The notes under the pieces: model-generated
The model's input: the letters and a program-made list of their open reading frames with translations, nothing else
What the model was told of the DNA's origin: nothing
The model's database searches: none
Source of the DNA: Armillaria gallica
Lineage: Eukaryota > Basidiomycota > Agaricomycetes > Agaricales > Physalacriaceae
Length of the DNA stretch: 64,000 nucleotides
NCBI GenBank assembly: GCA_037576215.1
Contig: JBANDB010000004.1
Span: 6,448,001 to 6,512,000, forward strand
Reading direction: 5' to 3'
Shown: piece by piece, positions 58,593-64,000 of the stretch
Layout of the letters: each line of letters starts with the position of its first letter
Numbering within the stretch: position 1 is the first letter of the stretch
Made by a program: the position numbers and the translations under genes

Positions 58593-59970
58593 ATGTTCAC
58601 TCTTGCTGTTGTGAGTAGAACCACAGGCACTCTCAGACTCCGCTGACCTGTTTTTCAGTCTATCACACTCTTTACCATCCTTTCAGGTGTCGTAGCTATG
58701 CCTTTCAACCAACTCGTCAAGACCTTCCCTCGAGATGTCGCTCACATCGCCGTTGACGATTCCGGGAGTTACTACCTTGCGTTCGATCGCAACGGGACTC
58801 TCTACGGGACATACCCCGTCGGCGTAGAGTCAAACAACCTCGAACGTCGTAGTGCCACCCGGTGTGCACAGCTTACTGTCGATGAAGCAAAAACCCGTTA
58901 GTGATTTCCATCTGAGTACTTGTTGCACGATGCTGATCGATCCAAATCCAGTTCCTGGATGGAGCACCATCGAGAAGCAGGCCAACGATAATTGGGGTTC
59001 TGGTTACGACATTTGGACCAACCCTTCGGCAGTGAGATCTCTGAAGATTTTGTTGTCATGATTTGACCCTCCGTCTCCAGTTCCTTGACAGACCTGCACA
59101 TGCATGCATTACCACTGAAGTCGTCCAGCTCACCTTTGGTGCGCTTGTCATTAGTGTCGTTCCTTATGCTGATCTCAATTTCTGGACAGGTGACTCGATA
59201 TGCAACAACCACACCACGTCTACTGAGGGTCTACTTGTTGGTACCAATGGATCAATCCAGCTCCAATCTCAGCAAGGCAGCGACAGTTCCGGATCCTACA
59301 CTATCAGCTGTACGTGCCTGTACCCACTCTCCTCTCGATAAGATGTTTCCTGGCCACTAATCTGAATCTCTGATGGCCCAGCTGCTTCAACCATCGGTGT
59401 TTCCAGCACATTGACTGCCGAGATCGGAATCCCCGAGGTGGCGTCTATCACTGCGGGAGTGACCACGTCTGCTGAGGTCACGGACGAAACATCGAGCAGG
59501 TATGCTATTCAATCCTGTGACTTCAGACCAATTTCAGGTTATCGTATTGACCGTTTACTAGCTTCGACACCTCCTACAATGACATGAGCTCTATTGCCGT
59601 AACAATCGATGCTTCCGATGGCCAGACATGCACAGTAGAGGTCGACTCTCATTTACCTTATACTATTTCTTAAAACTGCCTGCTCACGCAATCACAGACC
59701 ACCACCGAGACGTGTCATAACCAAGCGTCAGGGAACATTCGTTATCTCGCGACCGGCTATGTTTGGTTCTCCTATCGCTCAAGAAGGCAGGGTCACTTCG
59801 ATTGTCAGTACCGTTTCAGTGCTTGCTGGTTTTCTGACACTTTATTGATCCCAGGGGCTATCAACATTGAGTCCACTATCACGGACGAAGATGGCCGCTC
59901 TAGCTTTGCTGACTTTGAAGGTGATACAGTCGCGAGCACCAGCAGTGTCTATAGTGCTACCTGCGTGTAA
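58593..59970 (+). CDS. small secreted protein, possibly aerolysin-like beta fold
   Basis: Seven to nine short exons give a secreted protein of about 300 residues. The signal peptide spans the first intron (hydrophobic to about residue 19). The N-terminal third is mixed. The middle has Cys residues around a CNNHTT motif, and the C-terminal half is a long Ser/Thr-rich stretch of alternating polar and hydrophobic residues (EIGIPEVASITAGVTTSAEV type). This is reminiscent of the strand-forming region in aerolysin-family pore-forming proteins, which include fungal lectins. That similarity is by eye and weak; it could equally be another beta-rich extracellular lectin or adhesin. Introns are near 58612-58658, 58896-58950, 59030-59080, 59310-59380, 59500-59562, 59640-59698 and 59802-59855. 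A TATA box upstream suggests regulated expression. No break is seen. Confidence 0.55.
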
Positions 59971-60664
59971 GAGCAACCTTACCCCCCACCCGATCAATTG
60001 GCAAAAATTGACATTTTGTTTACTTACATGGTCTACGCAATATATATACCCTTTCTTCATGTCAACTATGGGAGTCGGTGATACTTCCAGTGTTTTCTCC
60101 TACAAATCGGCGAAACGAGAGAGCTGCTTGAGTAAAGTTGTGAACATTTTAATGTATGAGAAGCAACTGCAGCGAAATGAGATAGACCGAGGTTAAAGCG
60201 TGTAATTGCGGGAAGAGTGCGGTTGTCAACAAGGCATATGTTGTTGAGCCGTGAGCGTAACATTTTCGCCTTGAATATTGGAAAACACTGTCCTGAGGCT
60301 CAGTAGGAAATTCACCATCGAGCCCTGTTATGAGTCGTGATTATTCCGTCAAGTCTATTGCCTCATCTCTGGGTCCTAGGCGATGATGAGGATTAGCAAA
60401 AAGAATGTTACAGTCTCGTGGGCAGACTGACCGATACGCCTCTATTCAGAGGCGTGGACGACGGGTGGATGGTGTGTAAAACAAGTTACCGATATCGGGT
60501 ACGTTGTGTTTGCAGCAACAGGCGAAATATATCGGCGTGAATATTTGTACTGATTGTGTTCCTAGAGTGCATTTGTCTATTTGCCCAATACCGTCATAAG
60601 TAAAGGCCTCATCACTGTTTTATTCTTCAATGTCTCAATATACGCCTACGCTTAATACAAATCT
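59971..60664. other. intergenic, no supported gene
   Basis: 3' region of the secreted-protein gene, up to the edge of the duplicated block. No RNA gene seen. Confidence 0.4.
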
Positions 60665-61405
60665 TGGATAACTGCTTCAATATGGGTAACATATATTTCT
60701 TGTGGATGGACTCTTTTTCCCTGTCGTAGGCATTGCGCCACCTGGGATCATCCTGCTCTGATGTACGTCGAGCGAGGATATTGACGCCGTACCTGAAGAA
60801 GGTCAATAAGTTACACGATGAGCATCAGCGAGACGCACTCGGCTTCGAACTGGCGCCCTACATCGCTTGTAGGAAGCCCTGCTTTCTTCTCTGCGGCCTC
60901 ATAATACTCGAAAAACGTTTGTACGCCCGCCTACCTGTTCATCATTTCCCGATCCTCCTCGGACAGAGGTCTCGACTTTCCTGTGATTAATTCTAGTATG
61001 CATTTTTGAATAATCTGGTATGCACGGTAAAGGACAAATCGGTAAAATATTAGCAGACTCCTACCATATGCACCATTGATATCTGAGTATTGTGTCCAGC
61101 GGCGTAGTCATATTCCCCTCGTCCATACAAAATGAAGAAATGACGCGGGTTGTTATCGAAGAATCGGAGTTGTGCTCCTAGCGCATCCTTCGTCAAACTA
61201 GGAGGTGGAAGATCTGTGGCTTCTGAGACTGACGATGTCTGCGAATACGGGGAATCCAGAAGAACTGGAAAGTCGGAACGATATTGTGCTAGGGCGTTGC
61301 TATATGTTAGCCATAGTGAATTATTCGCTTCCGAGAAGTTGACGCTGCCGGTCACTCTACGCACAGCACAGCTTCGGCTACTATCTATCTTGGACATGGC
61401 CGGAG
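60665..61405 (-). pseudogene. inverted partial copy of the gene at 42392-43411
   Basis: Reads in reverse as the middle of the 42.4 kb gene, including both introns, with only scattered differences over about 740 bp. Shared runs include FPVLLDSPYSQTSS and LRFFDNNPRHFFILYGRGEY. The Trp codon at 43013-43015 is a TAG stop here (60931-60933 on the plus strand reads CTA), and the copy ends within the last exon near 60665. At its 5' end similarity fades just above 61400. It is a decayed segmental duplicate, not a retrocopy. Confidence 0.85.
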
Positions 61406-61646
61406 GCTGCTGGAGGTCACTGGCAGACGACCATGACACGAAGGCAAGTTTGTAGCGGTTGTCTATGGAGAGCTGACGATGGAGTGTAGGCGTAGACTGG
61501 CGAACGGTGAGCTGAAATAGTGTTGAATATCAGATAGCTGCGTACAGTTCGTTGGCATTCCCATGCTGACGAGATGAGAGCAGAGAGAGATGTAACTGCC
61601 ATTTTGGGAATTGACCCTCAAGTGGATGCCCATAAACCCTTGTAAT

Positions 61647-61710
61647 CTCTGATAGGGCAATAGTCAGCACGCCCGCACAGGTAAGATCTGGGTTCGATCC
61701 CCAGTCAGAG
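61647..61710 (+). repeat. tRNA-like SINE-type element A9
   Basis: The best-preserved member: CTCTGAT/GTCAGAG stem and a perfect T-arm CTGGGTTCGATCCCCAG. It is followed after about 20 bases by GATC and a T9 run, a strong Pol III stop. Confidence 0.7.
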
Positions 61711-61729
61711 CCTGAAATTTCCATCCACA

Positions 61730-62449
61730 TCGATCTTTTTTTTCGCGCCTGCATCAGTTGGGTCTTGTCACTCCACCTTGATACGCGCCTTTGCGCGGTG
61801 AACCAAAGTCGCTCTATGCATGCCATGCATGAAAGAAAACATATATTGCATCAACAAAGAAACAAAGTCTGGTTAGCCTGAGTCGGCCCTCTGCTCGCTG
61901 GCTTGGTAGTACAGGGAGGAGCGTCACTCTAGGAGGAGCACGGCGGTTTAGTAGTGGGACATCGTTATGCAACGTGCTAGGTACCGGACCGAGTTCGCCA
62001 TTTAGAACACTCGAACCAATCCCAAGAACGTACTAGGTGTCGATGCGCCAGGGTCCACAGAAATGTCGCTAAGAACATAAAGAATATCCACCGCCGAAAC
62101 CTTAGATCATGGCCTTCTAGTCGCCTGTCTAGAAATTAGCATCAACGGGAAGGCTCGTGAGGGAAGATAACTCACCTCACTAGTAAGGACGATTCTGTGG
62201 GAACCGTTGCTCCAGTCGTCCACTACCAGAGAGGTTACCGTCGACCTGACAAAGAAGAACCATAGTGGTAGGTGATTCTCTAGTACATTCCGTCGTGGTT
62301 TCATGATGACTGGAAGAGGGCCCGAGATTCGCAAATCATGTTTCAGCTGATATCCTAGGCCTGGATCAAGCTCTTGATATAACTGTCCGGCAGGCGGTTT
62401 CTGATGGCAAGGATCAGCGATGGAGTATACTAGTGAGTGAAGCACACTA
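61730..62449. other. intergenic, no supported gene
   Basis: A minus-strand frame at 62107-62454 (115 codons) lacks any recognised domain. Nothing else seen. Confidence 0.35.
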
Positions 62450-62698
62450 ACCAAAGGACATTTCTGGCGCTTGCTTCACGAAATGCCGGCGACCAGATGT
62501 CCAAATCCCAATATACGATGACAGCTCTGAATTCGGGACACGATGTTTGTGAGTTGTGGTCCGCGGCGCCGAGACGCGTACTTCGAGACAGCGCGATGAA
62601 CAGAGAAGGTCAACTAAAAGACCGTGACACATTAGTCTCATTCTAGAGACAAGTAAAACGCACACACGTCTTGACTCTTCCCTTTTCCCTACACCCTG

Positions 62699-62762
62699 CA
62701 CTCTTATAGCACATCGGGCCTGTTTGATGCAGGCATGAGTGGGTTCGACTCCCACCCGGAGC
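62699..62762 (+). repeat. tRNA-like SINE-type element A10
   Basis: Internal ACATCGGGCCTG shared with A6, T-arm GTGGGTTCGACTCCCAC and CCGGAGC end. The 3' flank TTTTAAACCACAACGCGA is shared with A6 and A8. Confidence 0.65.
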
Positions 62763-63212
62763 ATAGTAGAATCCCGAATTGTTTTACTGTTTTAAACCAC
62801 AACGCGATGACAACGTGCTCGGCCTGAGAGACGAGAAGGGATACTACGATGCAAAGTGTTATAGATGCGTGGGTCCACAAAATCAGAGTACGTGTGTCTA
62901 AGAGTATTTCAGTAAGTCTAATACACCAAGCGGAGGTTGATATACGCACATGAGGACTCTAATATCTCCTTCACATCACTACCCAGAGAGACGAACATCC
63001 AAATTTCCGTTCTACGATGACAGCCAGTCACACGGGAAGGGCGAGGGCGCTCCGAAGCCGGGGAACTGTACAGCACATTGGTGTTCGATGTATGAACGTT
63101 GGTTCGCAGCACCGTGAGCTAGATTTCCAGTAGGATCTGCTCTTTCAACGCGTGGAGACCGTACTAATAATATCTGTGAGTCCCATTCTGGAACTTGGTC
63201 AAATGCACGCAC

Positions 63213-63275
63213 CTCTCATACACTTTGATGGCGCAGCGGTGCCTAGGTACAAGCGAGTTCGATTCCCACTCAGAA
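63213..63275 (+). repeat. tRNA-like SINE-type element A11
   Basis: GATGGCGCAGCGGTGCC (box A-like) and CGAGTTCGATTCCCACTCAGA; 3' flank GCAGCACAACGCGAGG shared with A6 and A10. Confidence 0.6.
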
Positions 63276-63600
63276 CATAGCAATATCACTGCGTACTGAT
63301 CGTCTTTTGCAGCACAACGCGAGGGGAGCCTAGAAAGCGCATTTGGCCAGAAGTTAGAAACAAGGGAAGATGGTGAATAAATGCTCGGCATGTTGGTCTG
63401 AAGGTATCTTATCAGTTGAATCCACTAAGCGGAGGAGGATATACTTACATGGGAAATATCGATTCCCTCCGTATCTTCTTCACAGCAATAGCCCACTCTA
63501 CTCACAGAGCGAACCAACAGAGAAGAGGCGGCTAACTAGCGTCGGCTGTCGTCACTATCGATAATAGCGAGCGGCTTCTCATCATAACTCGAAATGCGAA

Positions 63601-64000
63601 CAAAACTGGGACATGGATGATGGTGCTGTTTGATAGGTCGCTCCAGCCAATATACATTGGGCGCCCTTGAGTTTATCGGAAATTCCTATTTAGATCGGCA
63701 ACACTCGTCCGATGCCCTCGTCGCAAAATTGGGCCATGGTGGTCGCGCTCCGAGTCATGGAACAGGCCCCGGGAAGCTCCCGCCAAGGTTTGTCCGGCAA
63801 AAACCCTGATTTTGGGCCTTAAATATGCAAGCATTTGGCCATAAAATATGCTAACCCGGACAATGCTCAAGTCGGCCCGGAAGTGCCAGACGCTGCCGCT
63901 GACCAAATTCCGGCCAATTTTCTTCTCAAAGGGTCGTCTACAAGTGTTTGGGTTTTTTTACCCTCATGAGTACATTGTCGATAAGTCAAAGTTCTTTTGC
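63601..64000. other. window end, no supported feature
   Basis: CCGG-rich sequence with ATATGC-containing inverted motifs (about 63820-63860). No gene identified. Confidence 0.35.

Larger units (their letters stand above)
62450..63600 (+). repeat. tandem ~510-bp repeat units carrying tRNA-like elements
   Basis: Matching landmarks recur about 500-515 bp apart. ACGATGACAGC occurs near 62515 and 63013. AAACGCACACACG and AAATGCACGCACC precede the tRNA-like parts. CACAACGCGA follows them. CAAGCGGAGGTTGATATACG (62928) recurs as TAAGCGGAGGAGGATATAC (63426). The copies are well diverged, so the array is old. Confidence 0.6.

Noticed and set aside
60733..60990. Plus-strand 85-codon frame
   Set aside because: It lies antisense to the pseudogene copy of the 42.4 kb gene and has no independent support.
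62447..63391. Minus-strand frames with GWESNP-, GVEPTH- or SEWESNS-like peptides
   Set aside because: These are antisense readings of tRNA T-arms (GGGTTCGACTCCC). The same artefact occurs at 61530-61826, 31365-31673 and 13803-14105.
63691..63704. CGGCAACACT resembling the right TIR of the 45 kb MITE
   Set aside because: Only about ten bases match, with no partner end or target duplication visible in the window.
1..64000. CRISPR arrays, bacterial operons or phage genes
   Set aside because: Not expected in a fungal nuclear region, and no regularly spaced repeats or prokaryotic genes were seen.

Overview
This 64 kb window looks like a nuclear chromosome segment from a mushroom-type basidiomycete (Agaricomycetes). 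The genes are packed with introns of about 45-65 bp, and the content is typical of that group: AA3_2-type GMC oxidoreductase, CAP59-type mannosyltransferase, DHA2 transporter, F-box protein, PIF1 and DCN1. The tRNA genes carry introns. No prokaryotic or viral gene was recognised. All gene models were spliced by eye, so inner exon borders may be off by a few codons even where the identification is secure.

Layout. At 1-13.4 kb lie the 3' part of a PIF1 helicase, a tail-to-tail pair of genes that each fuse a PX domain to a GH18 chitinase-like domain, a secreted glycoside-hydrolase-like protein and a CAP59/GT69 mannosyltransferase. At 14-15.5 kb lie a tRNA-Ala and a 1.3 kb non-autonomous hAT-type element with a perfect 8-bp target duplication. 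At 15.5-29.6 kb lie a nuclear-looking unknown protein, ornithine aminotransferase, a FIST-like protein, a BCS1-like AAA ATPase and a multi-pass membrane protein. After a sparse stretch with a tRNA-Arg, a Pro/Ser-rich protein sits at 33 kb. DCN1 (36.5 kb), apparently with an N-terminal membrane anchor, converges on an acylaminoacyl-peptidase (39.3-41.7 kb).

The right third (42-64 kb) is repeat-rich. An uncharacterised gene at 42.4 kb has a decayed inverted copy at 61 kb. Between and beyond them are about eleven short tRNA-like (SINE-like) elements, some followed by oligo-T, and a second hAT-type element that splits an open reading frame. This zone also holds an MFS transporter, a GMC oxidoreductase, a frameshifted F-box gene and a small secreted protein.

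Functional reading. Most genes are unrelated single genes, not a cluster. Cell-wall and extracellular carbohydrate work is represented by the chitinase-like pair, the glycoside-hydrolase-like protein, the mannosyltransferase and the GMC enzyme. Protein turnover is represented by DCN1, the acylaminoacyl-peptidase and the F-box protein. MFS and GMC are divergently placed and could share control, but nothing in the sequence proves it. The most unusual observations are the PX-GH18 fusion (present twice), the membrane-anchored DCN1, and the SINE/hAT-driven remodelling of the right end.
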